A stretch of DNA of 64,000 bases from Amygdalobacter nucleatus (GCF_029167365.1 NZ_JARFNM010000001.1:798001-862000), one strand, 5' to 3'. Numbered from the stretch's first letter, positions 48,258-58,190 are shown. Numbers and translations are program-made. Notes: generated by a model not told the origin, from the sequence alone.

Positions 48258-49080
48258 GTGTCAAACTGCAAAACGATTGCCATATGCAATCAAAAAGGCG
48301 GAGTCGGAAAGACAACGACAACGGTTAATCTTGGCGTTGGGCTTGCAATGCAGGGTAAGAAAGTCTTGCTCATTGACGCAGACCCACAGGGAGATTTAAC
48401 TACTTGTCTCGGTTGGAGAGATACGGATAACTTGGGTATCACGCTTGCAACGAAACTTACAGATGTGATTAGTGAAACGATGAATGACCCGACAGACGGT
48501 ATCCTGCACCATGAGGAAGGTGTTGACCTTTTACCGGCGAACCTTGAACTTTCGGCGATGGAATATAACCTAATGAACGCTATGAGCAGAGAAACCACTT
48601 TGAGGAATTATTTAAGTCAGGTCAAAGACAGATATGATTTTGTTCTGATTGACTGTATGTCCTCACTGAGTATGGTAACCTCAATGCTTTATCTGCGGCA
48701 GACAGCGTGATTATTCCGTTGCACACCAATAATTTTCCGGCTAAGGGTATGACCCAGATTGTGCAGACCATTTCAAAAGTCAAGAAGTATATCAATCAGG
48801 ACATTAAGATAGACGGTATGCTTCTCACTTTGGTGGATAACCGCACAAACCTCGCCAAAAGTACGGTGGAAGCGTTGCGGGAGAATTTCGGAAATCAGAT
48901 TAAACTGTATCGCACATCTATTCCGATTGCTGTAAAAGCCGCAGAAACTTCTTCCAAAGGAAAGAGCATTTTGCTTATGAGCCAAACAGTACGGTGTCTA
49001 AGGCATACACCGAATTTACGAAGGAGGTGTTAGCTGATGGCAGGAAGAAAGAGCAACTTCACTCTCACGAGGCTCGATGA
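48258..49080 (+). pseudogene. ParA-type partition ATPase, two frameshifts
   Basis: The N terminus has the deviant Walker A motif QKGGVGKTTTT and IDADPQGDLTT. After DFVLIDCMSSL the frame is lost by one base near 48680 and picked up as ADSVIIPLHTNNFPAKGMTQ; a second one-base loss near 48970 precedes the end. Rebuilt, the protein would have about 274 residues, as ICE ParA does. The start is GTG 48258. It overlaps parB. Confidence 0.85.
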
Positions 49081-49640
49081 CTTGTTTTCAACACAGGAGC
49101 AGTGAGATGAGGAAAAATTTTCAAAAATCCGAGATATTCCGTTAGAGCTGATTGACGATTTCCCAGACCATCCATTCAAGGTCAGGGACGATGAAGATAT
49201 GCAGCAGCTTGTCGAGAGTATCAAGGAACGTGGAGTAATTACTCCGGCTACGGTAAGGCAGAAAGAGGACGGAAGATATGAACTCGTATCCGGTCACAGA
49301 CGAAAACGAGCAAGTGAACTTGCCGGTTTTGAAACACTAAGATGTGAGGTTGTTGACCTTAATCGAGATGAAGCCACAATTCTAATGGTGGAAAGTAATT
49401 TCCAAAGGTCGCAGATACTTCCCTCTGAAAAAGCCTTTGCCTACAAAATGCGTTTGGACGCAATGAAAAGACAAGCAGGCAGACCAAAAAAAGAAAATGT
49501 GTCCCCAGTGGGGACGAATTTACGAACTGATGAACAAATCGCTTTGGAAACAGGCGACAGTAGAAATCAAATACACAGATATGTTCGCCTTACAAACCTT
49601 GTTCCGGAACTGCTTGAATTTGTTGATGAGGGGCGAAAAA
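49037..49640 (+). pseudogene. ParB-type partition protein, nonsense codon and deleted end
   Basis: From ATG 49037 the frame reads MAGRKSNFTLTRLDDLF, then TGA at 49103-49105 in an Arg position (CGA to TGA would explain it), then the ParB nuclease-like core (DDFPDHPFKVRDDEDMQQL, ELVSGHRRKRASEL) and helix-turn-helix. After [13 protein letters not shown] the sequence changes to kdpB in another frame. The gene is therefore dead, or at best gives a shortened protein from ATG 49199. Confidence 0.85.
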
Positions 49641-50375
49641 ATACTTGGAGTAATCCATTTGAAGGATATTATTAAGCAAGGTGTTCAAGAGAAATTTGCC
49701 GATCTTCGTAAAATGGGTATCAAAACCATTATGATTACAGGTGATAATCCGATGACCGCCGCTGCTATTGCCGCCGAAGCCGGTGTAGATGACTTTCTTG
49801 CAGAAGCAACCCCAGAGAGTAAACTTCAAATGATTCGTGACTTTCAATCGAAAGGTCATTTGGTGGCAATGACGGGAGACGGAACAAACGATGCCCCAGC
49901 TCTTGCACAGGCTGATGTTGCGGTTGCAATGAATACCGGAACACAAGCGGCAAAGGAAGCCGGAAATATGGTGGATTTGGATTCATCACCTACATAATTA
50001 ATTGACATTGTTCGTATCGGAAAACAGCTTTTAATGACAAGAGGAAGTCTAACTACTTTTTCGATTGCAAACGATGTGGCAAAGTATTTCGCCATCATAC
50101 CGGCGCTGTTTATGGGACTGTATCCGGGGCTTTCTGCGCTCAATATTATGGGACTGCATTCCCCGCAAAGTGCTGTGCTTTCAGCGATTATATATAATGC
50201 GCTGATTATCATTGCACTGATCCCGTTGGCGTTAAAGGGCGTAAAATATCGTGAGGTTCCGGCAGGGAAGCTGTTGTCACGCAATTTGCTGATTTATGGT
50301 TCGGGTGGTCTTGTGGCTCCGTTTATCTTTGTGAAACTGATTGATATGCTGCTGGTCGTTTTGGGATTGGCATAA
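49640..50375 (+). pseudogene. kdpB: kdpB C-terminal fragment
   Basis: About 245 codons of the K+-transporting P-type ATPase KdpB remain, from [15 protein letters not shown] through the hinge [20 protein letters not shown] to the last membrane helices. The phosphorylated Asp (DKTGT), the actuator domain and all kdpA are missing. An in-frame TAA at 49995-49997 replaces a codon in [15 protein letters not shown]. It cannot pump K+. Confidence 0.88.
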
Positions 50376-50387
50376 GGAGGTATAGAG

Positions 50388-50989
50388 ATGAAAGCATTGA
50401 AAAATATATTGCCGAAAGCGGCTGACATTTTCCTGATTTTTACCGTAATTTGCGGTATTGTTTATACGGGTGTTGTAACAGGGATAGCACAGCTCATTTT
50501 TCCTGATAAAGCAAACGGCAGCATTATTGAGGTTGATGGGAAAAAGTACGGCTGCGAACTGCTCGATCAGCAATATACGGATGACGCTCATATGTGGGGA
50601 CGCATTATGAACATTGATGTTTCAACCTACAAGGATGAAAATGGGAAAACTTTAATGTATGCTTCGCCATCAAATTTGAGTCCGGCAAGTGAAGAATACA
50701 AAGCGTTGGTTGCCGAGCGAGTAGAAAACCTGCGCAAAGCTAATCCCGATATGGACGAAACCACAATTCCTGTTGATCTTGTCACCTGTCCGGCAGTGGA
50801 CTTGATCCGCATATTTCCCCTGCTGCTGCCGAGTATCAGGTAGTAAGAATCGCAAAAGCCAACCAAATGACAGAGGATGAAGTGCGGGAGATTATTGATA
50901 AATGCACGGATGGAAGATTTTTAGGTGTCTTTGGTGAAAAAACCGTAAATGTTCTAAAAGTTAATTTGATGTTGGACGGCATTTTATAA
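50388..50989 (+). pseudogene. kdpC: kdpC with a frameshift
   Basis: The frame starts with one membrane helix (LPKAADIFLIFTVICGIVYTG) and follows KdpC as far as [10 protein letters not shown]. One base is lost near 50787; the other frame then reads [15 protein letters not shown] and ends [14 protein letters not shown]. KdpC assists KdpB, which is also broken. AAGGAGG precedes the ATG. Confidence 0.85.
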
Positions 50990-51003
50990 TCTTAAGCCGA
51001 AGA

Positions 51004-51042
51004 AGAAGCAGAGGTGTTTTAGGCACTTCTGTTTCTTTTTTA
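51004..51042 (+). terminator. Terminator after kdpC
   Basis: AGAAGCAGAGGTG pairs with CACTTCTGTTTCT with a mismatch or bulge, followed by a T-run. Confidence 0.7.
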
Positions 51043-51148
51043 TATAATCTTAATGTGACGGTAGGGTTGCTTATGCGACTTTAACACAAATAAAGGTAGC
51101 ATAAAGGAGGCATAAAAAAGCGATTAAGATAACGAGGATACATAGACT

Positions 51149-52489
51149 ATGCAGAAAAGAAAAAAATCAAAACATTACCATATCACATCCTTTCAGATTA
51201 TTATTTTGGGATTTCTTTCTGTTATTCTAATCGGAAGCTTGTTGTTAATGCTTCCGATTGCTACCCGCAGCGGCAATGGCGCATCATTTTCCGATGCCTT
51301 ATTTACTGCAACATCAGCGGTTTGTGTAACAGGATTGATTATACACGATACGGCAACCTATTGGTCTGTGTTCGGACAGAGTATCATTTTGTTGTTGATT
51401 CAGATTGGCGGAATGGGAATTGTTACAATTGCTGTTTCGATTGCGGCAGTTTCAGGACGCAAAATAGGGCTGATGCAGCGAAGTACGATGCAAGAGGCAA
51501 TCGCAGCACCAAATGTTGGTGGAATTGTTCGGAGAACGAAGTTTATCTTAAAAACAGCTATTTCTGTTGAATTGATCGGTGCGGCTGTTTTATCACCTGT
51601 CTTTTGTAGAGATTTTGGATTTTTCAAAGGAATATGGTATGCACTATTTCATTCTATTTCTGCATTTTGCAATGCGGGATTTGATTTAATAGGTGCAAAA
51701 AAGCCTTTTTCCTCATTAACTTCCTATTCAGTACAGCCAGTCGTAAATATTACGATTATGGCGCTGATCATTATCGGGGGCATAGGCTTTCTTACTTGGG
51801 AGGACATAAAGAACAATAAATGGCATTTCAAAAAATACCGTATGCAAAGCAAGGTCATTCTTGCGGTGACAGCCGCTTTAATCCTTCTGCCTGCCATTTA
51901 CTTTTACTTTTTTGAGTTTTCCCGATTGCCGTTTCCCGAAAGAGTATGGACTTCTTTGTTTCAATCGGTTACGCCGAGAACTGCCGGATTTAACACGGCG
52001 GATTTAACGCTGATGAGTGAGGTTGGACAAATGCTTATGATTATGCTAATGCTGACGGGCGGTTCTCCCGGCTCTACCGCAGGCGGTATGAAAACAACGA
52101 CGCTCGCTGTCCTTGTTTCATCCGCATTGTCTGTGTTCCGAAAAAAAGAACACACCCAATTTTTCAAAAGGCGAATCCCTGACAATACGATAAGAAATGC
52201 GGCTACAATTTTTTTAATGTATGTTACTTTGTTTCTTGTCGGCGGTATGATAATCAGCGGCATAGAAGAGATTCCGTTAATAACGGCGTTGTTTGAAACA
52301 GCCTCTGCAATCGGTACGGTTGGATTGTCGTTGGGAATTACGCCTGAGCTCGGAATCGCCTCTCATATGATTTTAATTTGCTTGATGTTTTTCGGCAGAG
52401 TCGGCGGTTTGACCTTGATATTTGCTGCAATCTCCGAAAAAACATCAAACGGCTCAAAATATCCACAGGAGAAAATAACAGTAGGTTAA
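51149..52489 (+). CDS. KtrB/TrkH-type potassium channel of the element
   Basis: The 446-residue membrane protein has four channel repeats with SAVCVTGLI, SAFCNAGFD, TAGFNTADL and AIGTVGLS at the filter positions. Its size fits KtrB. It is intact and pairs with the KtrA-like gene 13 bp downstream. It differs clearly from the host trkH. The 159-bp region upstream has a TATAAT box at 51043-51048, right after the kdpC terminator. Confidence 0.92.
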   Translation: MQKRKKSKHYHITSFQIIILGFLSVILIGSLLLMLPIATRSGNGASFSDALFTATSAVCVTGLIIHDTATYWSVFGQSIILLLIQIGGMGIVTIAVSIAAVSGRKIGLMQRSTMQEAIAAPNVGGIVRRTKFILKTAISVELIGAAVLSPVFCRDFGFFKGIWYALFHSISAFCNAGFDLIGAKKPFSSLTSYSVQPVVNITIMALIIIGGIGFLTWEDIKNNKWHFKKYRMQSKVILAVTAALILLPAIYFYFFEFSRLPFPERVWTSLFQSVTPRTAGFNTADLTLMSEVGQMLMIMLMLTGGSPGSTAGGMKTTTLAVLVSSALSVFRKKEHTQFFKRRIPDNTIRNAATIFLMYVTLFLVGGMIISGIEEIPLITALFETASAIGTVGLSLGITPELGIASHMILICLMFFGRVGGLTLIFAAISEKTSNGSKYPQEKITVG

Positions 52490-52502
52490 AGGAGAAAAAA
52501 CG

Positions 52503-53150
52503 ATGAAATCTGTTTTATTGATAGGACTTGGAAGATTTGGACGCCATATTGCTATGAAGCTGGATGAACTGCATCATCAAGTTATGGCGGTAGATAAAGA
52601 AGAACGGCGAGTAGAGGCTGTTCTCCCGTATGTAACAAATGCTCAAATTGGGGACGCAACAAACGAGGACTTCTTATGTTCCCTTGGTGTTCGGAATTTT
52701 GATGTGTGTATCGTAGCCATCGGAGATAATTTTCAAAATTCGTTAGAAACTACTTCGTTATTAAAAGAGCTTGGCGCAAAAGTGGTTGTCTCCCGTGCCG
52801 CCAGAGATGTTCACGCTAAATTTCTTTTGCGAAACGGTGCTGACGAGGTGGTCTATCCGGAACGCCAGCTTGCCGATTGGACGGCAATTCGCTATACCGC
52901 TGACCATATCCTCGATTACATAGAGTTAGACGAAGAACACTCTATTTTTGAAATCTCCGTACCAAATGGATGGGTAGGAAAAACAATCGGTCAATTAGAC
53001 ATACGGAAAAAATATGACATTAACATTATGGCGCTCAAACATAACGGTGTAATGAATTTGAGAATAAGCCCAGATACTTACTTGCCAAAAGATGATACAA
53101 TGCTTGTTCTCGGAGATATAAAGAGTATTCAAAAATGCTTTCATATTTAA
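52503..53150 (+). CDS. KtrA/TrkA-type potassium channel regulator of the element
   Basis: The 215-residue protein is a single RCK unit: LLIGLGRFGRHIAMKLDEL binds nucleotide, and residues about 135-215 form the RCK_C domain. The length fits KtrA, which forms an octameric ring on KtrB. AAGGAG precedes ATG 52503. Confidence 0.92.
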   Translation: MKSVLLIGLGRFGRHIAMKLDELHHQVMAVDKEERRVEAVLPYVTNAQIGDATNEDFLCSLGVRNFDVCIVAIGDNFQNSLETTSLLKELGAKVVVSRAARDVHAKFLLRNGADEVVYPERQLADWTAIRYTADHILDYIELDEEHSIFEISVPNGWVGKTIGQLDIRKKYDINIMALKHNGVMNLRISPDTYLPKDDTMLVLGDIKSIQKCFHI

Positions 53151-53171
53151 TTTGTAAAGGAAACCGGAGAT

Positions 53172-53687
53172 ATGAAAGAACTTATTTTAATTTGCATAGT
53201 TGCATTTGTGTTTATTGTTGGCTACCTTATTATGAGAAAGGTGGATATGTTTCTTGCTGAAAATAACTTGCAGACAAAGGAACATAGTACCTTTTCTTCG
53301 CTCCGCATTGGATTTGAAACTTTTGATTTAGTCGATCAGTCGGCAGAACTGTTAGAACACTTTTCAAAGAAAGCTCCAAGCTGCGAAATCATACTTTTTT
53401 ACGGTTCAGCCGAAAAAATTGAAAAAGGACTGAAAAATCAGGAGCTTGATTTTGGTTTTATTTTAGATACTTGCAACGATTTTTTGGATGGAGGCTTTGA
53501 TTCTCTGCTTGTTTCGGTCAAACAAGGTTCGGTTATTTCCAATTCGGTAGGGCTTTCGGTTGTTCCGCTCGACAAGTCAGAAAAAGACCTGAAGATTGTT
53601 TGGATTGCGGATGAAGGAAACCACAAAAAGAAAATGTTTGCAGAGTTGTTACAGAGCTTTTTCAAAGAACAGCTCCATTCTCGGTGA
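53172..53687 (+). CDS. Membrane-anchored protein of unknown function in the K+ cluster
   Basis: The 171-residue protein has one N-terminal membrane helix (ELILICIVAFVFIVGYLIM) and then a soluble part. The segment YGSAEKIEKGLKNQELDFGF, with later alternating strands, resembles part of a LysR-type or periplasmic binding fold, but the match is weak. It lies 21 bp after the KtrA-like gene and before kdpD, so a link to K+ control is likely by position. Confidence 0.55.
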   Translation: MKELILICIVAFVFIVGYLIMRKVDMFLAENNLQTKEHSTFSSLRIGFETFDLVDQSAELLEHFSKKAPSCEIILFYGSAEKIEKGLKNQELDFGFILDTCNDFLDGGFDSLLVSVKQGSVISNSVGLSVVPLDKSEKDLKIVWIADEGNHKKKMFAELLQSFFKEQLHSR

Positions 53688-53811
53688 CCGCAGATGAAAA
53701 AAAGATGAAATTGTGGTATAATCTTTATGCAATCTTAATGTCAGCACCAAAATGCTTGTCAGAAATTTATTTGTTTTCATTTATAATAGCTGCTATACAG
53801 GAGGTGAGCGT

Positions 53812-56511
53812 ATGAGCTCATCCAGACTAAATTCGGATGAGCTGTTAAAGGTAATCCGAGATGAAGAAGAAAATCAAACCAAAGGGCATTTGAAAATCTT
53901 TTTTGGATATGCAGCAGGTGTAGGGAAAACCTATGCAATGCTCAAAGCGGCTCATATAGCAAAAAATCAGGGTGTAGATGTGGTGGCTGGTTATATCGAA
54001 CCGCACGCACGTCCTGAAACGGCAGCCCTTTTGAACGGCTTGGAGATTCTTCCTACTAAAGAAGTAGAATATAACGGAATCACGCTGCACGAATTTGATA
54101 TTGATACGGCACTGAAAAGAAAACCGCAGCTTATGCTTGTGGACGAGCTTGCTCATACAAATGCACAAGGGTGCCGCCACACAAAGCGCTATCAGGATAT
54201 AAAGGAACTTTTGAATGCGGGAATAGATGTTTATACAACCGTTAATGTTCAGCATATTGAAAGTCTCTGCGATGTAGTTGCATCCATTACAGAAGTTTTT
54301 GTGCGGGAACGCATTCCAGATTCGCTGTTTGACAATGCGGATCAGGTTGAATTGGTGGATATTGAACCGCAGGAACTAATTGACCGACTTAATGCCGGAA
54401 ATGTCTATAAGGAAGCACAAGCCAAACAAGCCGTAGAGAATTTTTTTACCGTAGAAAACCTGACGGCGCTTCGAGAAATTGCGTTGCGCCGATGTGCAGA
54501 TCGGGTAAATATCCTGACGGAGTACGCCCGATTGAAAAGTCACGGCAATTATCATACAGACGAGCATATCCTTGTTTGTCTTTCTTCGTCTCCCTCTAAT
54601 GCGAAAATCATTCGTACTGCCGCAAGAATGGCTACTGCCTTCAAGGGAGCTTTCACAGCGTTGTTTGTGGAAACTCCGGATTTTTCGGTAATGAGTGAGG
54701 AAAATGCGAAACGCCTGCGCTCCAATATGCGTCTTGCCGAACAGCTTGGCGCAAAAATTGAGACAGTTTACGGTGAAGATGTTTCTTTTCAGATTGCAGA
54801 ATTTGCAAGGCTTTCCGGTGTTTCCAAAGTTGTGATTGGGCGAAGCTCCGGGGTAAAACGCCATCTGTTCAGCAAACCGACTTTGACAGAAAAGTTGATT
54901 GCGAGCGCTCCTAATTTGGATATACATATTATTCCCGATACTGTTTCCAATGAGGCTGTTTATCAGTTGAGAAAAGCAAAGAAAAGAAATCACATCATTT
55001 TTTCTGCTGCGGATATATTAAAGTGCATTGTGATCCTGCTTGCTTCCAGCTTAATCGGAACGATTTTTGAAAATCTTGGATTTGCCGAAGCCAATATTAT
55101 AACTGTCTTTGTTCTTGGCGTACTGGTAACATCTGTTATAACAAAGCACCAAATATACAGCCTGATTTCTTCTATTGTCAGTGTTTTTGTTTTTAACTTT
55201 CTGTTTACCGAGCCGAAATTTACATTGCAGGCATATGACCAAGGCTATCCGATAACCTTTTTGATTATGTTTTTGGCAGCTTTTTTGACAGGCTCCCTTG
55301 CTATACGGCTCAAAAATCAGGCGAAGCAGGCGGCAAGAGCAGCTTACCGTACAAAAGTATTATTTGATACCAACCAGTTATTGCAGCAATCAAAGGATAG
55401 AAATGAAATTGTATCCGTAATCTCTAACCAGTTGCTAAAACTGTTGGGAAAGGATATTGTTTTCTATGTGGCTGATAAGGAAAAATTGGAAGAACCTCAT
55501 ATTTTTTCAGCAACCAATGAAAGTTTAGAAATGTGTACTTCTGATAATGAAAAAGCAGTTGCAGGTTGGGTATTCAAAAATAATAAGCGTGCCGGGGCAA
55601 CAACCGAAACGCTGTCCAGCGCAAAATGTCTGTATTTTGCTGTTCGTGTCAACAGCACAGTATATGGTGTTGTTGGAATTGTTATGGGAGAGAAGCCTCT
55701 CGATCCGTTTGAAAACAGCATTTTGCAATCCATCCTCGGTGAATGTGCGCTGGCTTTAGAAAACGAAAAGAATGCCCGTGAGAAAGAGGAAGCGGCGGTT
55801 CTTGCGAAAAACGAACAGCTTCGGGCAAATCTGCTTCGGGCAATTTCACACGATTTGAGAACGCCCCTGACATCTATCTCCGGCAATGCGAGCAATCTTT
55901 TGTCTAACGGCGAGTCCTTTGATATGGATACGAAAAAGCAGCTTTATACCGATATTTATGACGATTCAATGTGGCTAATCGGTCTTGTGGAAAACTTGCT
56001 TGCCGTTACCCGAATTGAGGAAGGCAGACTGAACCTGAATATCTCCCAAAATCTGATAGATGATGTGATTACAGAAGCTCTTCATCATATTAACCGCAAA
56101 AGCGTGGAACATCATATTACCGTTGAAAATGAGGACGAGCTTCTTCTTGCAAAAATGGACGCTAAACTCATCGTTCAAGTAATTATCAATCTTGTGGACA
56201 ACGCCATAAAATATACACCTCAAAATTCTCATATTGAGATCAGGACAGCGAAGCACGGAGATATGGCAGTTGTTTCCGTAGCTGATGACGGTGAAGGAAT
56301 ACCGGATGAAATAAAGCCACGAGTGTTTGATATGTTTTACAGCGGTGCAAACAAAATTGCAGACAGCCGCCGCAGCTTGGGACTTGGGTTGTCGCTATGC
56401 AAATCCATCATTAACGCTCACGGTGGAGAAATTACAGTTTCCGACAATCAGCCGCACGGAACAGTATTTACATTTACATTACCCTTAGGAGAGGTCAAGG
56501 TTTATGAATAA
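53812..56511 (+). CDS. kdpD: Potassium sensor histidine kinase
   Basis: The 899-residue kinase has the KdpD N-terminal domain with Walker A GYAAGVGKTYAML (about residue 32), a universal-stress-like domain (about 250-370), four membrane helices (about 400-500), a GAF-like part and a kinase core with H-box ISHDLRTPLTSI (about 678) and GLGLSLCKSI. It senses low K+ or ionic stress and phosphorylates KdpE. ATG 53812 follows AGGAGGTG. It overlaps kdpE by 8 bp. Its usual target kdpFABC is broken here, so the neighbouring ktr genes may be its target; that is inference. Confidence 0.95.
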   Translation: MSSSRLNSDELLKVIRDEEENQTKGHLKIFFGYAAGVGKTYAMLKAAHIAKNQGVDVVAGYIEPHARPETAALLNGLEILPTKEVEYNGITLHEFDIDTALKRKPQLMLVDELAHTNAQGCRHTKRYQDIKELLNAGIDVYTTVNVQHIESLCDVVASITEVFVRERIPDSLFDNADQVELVDIEPQELIDRLNAGNVYKEAQAKQAVENFFTVENLTALREIALRRCADRVNILTEYARLKSHGNYHTDEHILVCLSSSPSNAKIIRTAARMATAFKGAFTALFVETPDFSVMSEENAKRLRSNMRLAEQLGAKIETVYGEDVSFQIAEFARLSGVSKVVIGRSSGVKRHLFSKPTLTEKLIASAPNLDIHIIPDTVSNEAVYQLRKAKKRNHIIFSAADILKCIVILLASSLIGTIFENLGFAEANIITVFVLGVLVTSVITKHQIYSLISSIVSVFVFNFLFTEPKFTLQAYDQGYPITFLIMFLAAFLTGSLAIRLKNQAKQAARAAYRTKVLFDTNQLLQQSKDRNEIVSVISNQLLKLLGKDIVFYVADKEKLEEPHIFSATNESLEMCTSDNEKAVAGWVFKNNKRAGATTETLSSAKCLYFAVRVNSTVYGVVGIVMGEKPLDPFENSILQSILGECALALENEKNAREKEEAAVLAKNEQLRANLLRAISHDLRTPLTSISGNASNLLSNGESFDMDTKKQLYTDIYDDSMWLIGLVENLLAVTRIEEGRLNLNISQNLIDDVITEALHHINRKSVEHHITVENEDELLLAKMDAKLIVQVIINLVDNAIKYTPQNSHIEIRTAKHGDMAVVSVADDGEGIPDEIKPRVFDMFYSGANKIADSRRSLGLGLSLCKSIINAHGGEITVSDNQPHGTVFTFTLPLGEVKVYE

Positions 56512-57205
56512 ATTACTTATATTAGTTGTAGAGGATGATACCTCTGTAAGAAATCTAATTACGACTACATTAAAGGCGCACGACTATCGCTATCTTACAG
56601 CGCTAAACGGTCAAACAGCAATTTTGGAGGCTTCGTCTCACAATCCTGATATTGTTTTGCTGGATTTGGGGTTGCCGGATATAGACGGCGTTGAGGTCAT
56701 AGAAAAAATCCGTACTTGGTCGAATATGCCGATTATCGTTATCAGCGCCCGCAGTGAAGATACCGATAAAATTGACGCTTTGGATGCAGGAGCAGACGAT
56801 TATTTGACAAAACCGTTTTCGGTGGAGGAATTGCTTGCAAGGCTTCGGGTTACGCAAAGGCGACTTACGATGATTCAAAAGGAATCTCCTGCCGAATCTG
56901 CCGTTTTTACCAACGGACAACTCCGTGTTGATTTTGCCGCCGGCTGTGCCTATTTGAATGAGGAAGAACTGCATTTGACGCCGATTGAGTATAAATTGCT
57001 TTGTTTGCTTTCAAAAAATGTCGGCAAAGTCTTAACGCATACTTTTATCACGCAAAGCATTTGGGGGAGTAGTTGGGATAACGATATTGCTTCTCTGCGA
57101 GTGTTTATGGCTACGCTTCGTAAAAAGCTGGAGAAGGACGCAGATTCTCCGCAATACATCCAAACGCATATCGGTGTCGGATACAGAATGATGAAAGTGG
57201 AATGA
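56504..57205 (+). CDS. kdpE: KdpE response regulator
   Basis: The 233-residue OmpR-type regulator has a receiver domain with phospho-acceptor Asp in IVLLDLGLPDIDG and the conserved Lys in YLTKPFSVEEL. A winged-helix DNA-binding domain (about 130-230) ends THIGVGYRMM. It should be phosphorylated by KdpD. Confidence 0.95.
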   Translation: MNKLLILVVEDDTSVRNLITTTLKAHDYRYLTALNGQTAILEASSHNPDIVLLDLGLPDIDGVEVIEKIRTWSNMPIIVISARSEDTDKIDALDAGADDYLTKPFSVEELLARLRVTQRRLTMIQKESPAESAVFTNGQLRVDFAAGCAYLNEEELHLTPIEYKLLCLLSKNVGKVLTHTFITQSIWGSSWDNDIASLRVFMATLRKKLEKDADSPQYIQTHIGVGYRMMKVE

Positions 57206-57214
57206 TATATAGCT

Positions 57215-57409
57215 ATGGATATGAAAAACAATATAGAAGAACACACGGAATGGATATATTGTCCTGCCTGTGGAAACAAAACAAGGTTACAAATACGGGA
57301 AGATACGGAATTAAAGAACTCTCCTCTCTACTGTCCAAAATGTAAGAGGGAAACATTGATCGAAGCGAAAGAATTACAAATAACTGTCATCAAAGAGCCG
57401 GACGCATAG
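57215..57409 (+). CDS. Cysteine-rich KTR domain protein
   Basis: The 64-residue protein carries CPACGNKTRLQIREDTEL and CPKCKRETL, two zinc-ribbon cysteine pairs in the KTR pattern seen in Tn916-like elements. Its role is unknown. It follows kdpE by 9 bp and precedes a terminator. Confidence 0.85.
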   Translation: MDMKNNIEEHTEWIYCPACGNKTRLQIREDTELKNSPLYCPKCKRETLIEAKELQITVIKEPDA

Positions 57410-57413
57410 ACGC

Positions 57414-57462
57414 AGAGCCGATGAATTTGTGAGTAATCACAGATCATCGGCTCTGTTCTTTA
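57414..57462 (+). terminator. Terminator after the KTR gene
   Basis: AGAGCCGATGA and TCATCGGCTCT are perfect complements, followed by GTTCTTTA. Confidence 0.85.
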
Positions 57463-57487
57463 TAAAGAGGAAAAAGCAGCCTTGCGG

Positions 57488-57811
57488 CTACTTTTCGGGT
57501 GTGGTATCAATCAAGGCTTTCGCTGTTGCTTTGACGACTTCCAATGACCGTTCATCGCAAGCTGAAAGCATACGGAGGAGATTTTCTACCTCGGAATCTT
57601 TGGACGGCTTTTCGGGGTAGAAAATCGAATCCGCAGAAATATTCAACTCCCGGACGAGCTTATGTAGGACATCAAAACTTGATTTCTTTCCCTCGTTCTC
57701 AATCCTGTATAGGTATCGCTCGGTAATATCCACTTTGTTTGCTAACGCTTCTATGGTAATTCTGGCGTTCTCACGAGCAGACTTAATGATACAGCCAAGC
57801 GTTTCAGGTTG
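57488..57811 (-). pseudogene. XRE-family repressor of the element, start codon lost
   Basis: The open frame reads QPETLGCIIKSAREN, a helix-turn-helix (ITIEALANKVDITERYLYRIE) and a C-terminal part ending IDTTPEK. GGAGGTG lies upstream, but where the ATG should stand the sequence is ATAG, as if one A had been inserted. A shortened product from GTG 57733 would lack half of the DNA-binding domain. It is the usual XRE gene of ICEs in this position. Confidence 0.65.
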
Positions 57812-57989
57812 CTATGCACTTGCAGTTCACCTCCGTCTATAATTATACGGATTTATGCCATCTTTATAATGGCACGACAATTCAATTATAAATAGACTGA
57901 CAGTTCGCAAATATATGAACTAAATAAGAGGTATCAACCCCACCAAATGAAAAAATGAGGTTTTGACGGGGCGATTCAACACGCCTATA

Positions 57990-58026
57990 CCCTTCAATCC
58001 GAGTTTTTGGATTGGAGGGATTTTTT
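57990..58026 (+). terminator. Intrinsic terminator, ICE leader
   Basis: CCCTTCAATCC and GGATTGGAGGG pair around GAGTTTTT, followed by ATTTTTT. Confidence 0.8.
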
Positions 58027-58190
58027 ATGCACTGGACTTCTCTCGGCGTTCCGCTGCTTGTGATGAGCAGCGAATATGAGTCTATGACATAGGTATTATC
58101 AGAGGTGTTCCATCAAAAAAAGCACTTGCCCTACAAAGGGGCATTGCGGCTCACATACTGAACTGATATGCCATAGATATAATGAAATAA

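Noticed and set aside
46147-49105. TGA read as Trp or another amino acid
   Set aside because: One TGA is at a Trp position, but the parB TGA is at an Arg position, and host genes at 13266, 13751 and 39173 end with TGA, so it is a normal stop.
49640-50989. Working Kdp potassium ATPase
   Set aside because: kdpA and the first half of kdpB are missing, kdpB has a TAA, and kdpC is frameshifted.
50990-51148. c-di-AMP (ydaO) riboswitch before the ktrB-like gene
   Set aside because: ktr genes are often under this riboswitch, but I see neither its conserved core nor enough length; only a terminator and a TATAAT box are visible.
58027-58092. 21-codon leader peptide
   Set aside because: It lacks a ribosome binding site and any clear regulatory codon run; kept only as a note.
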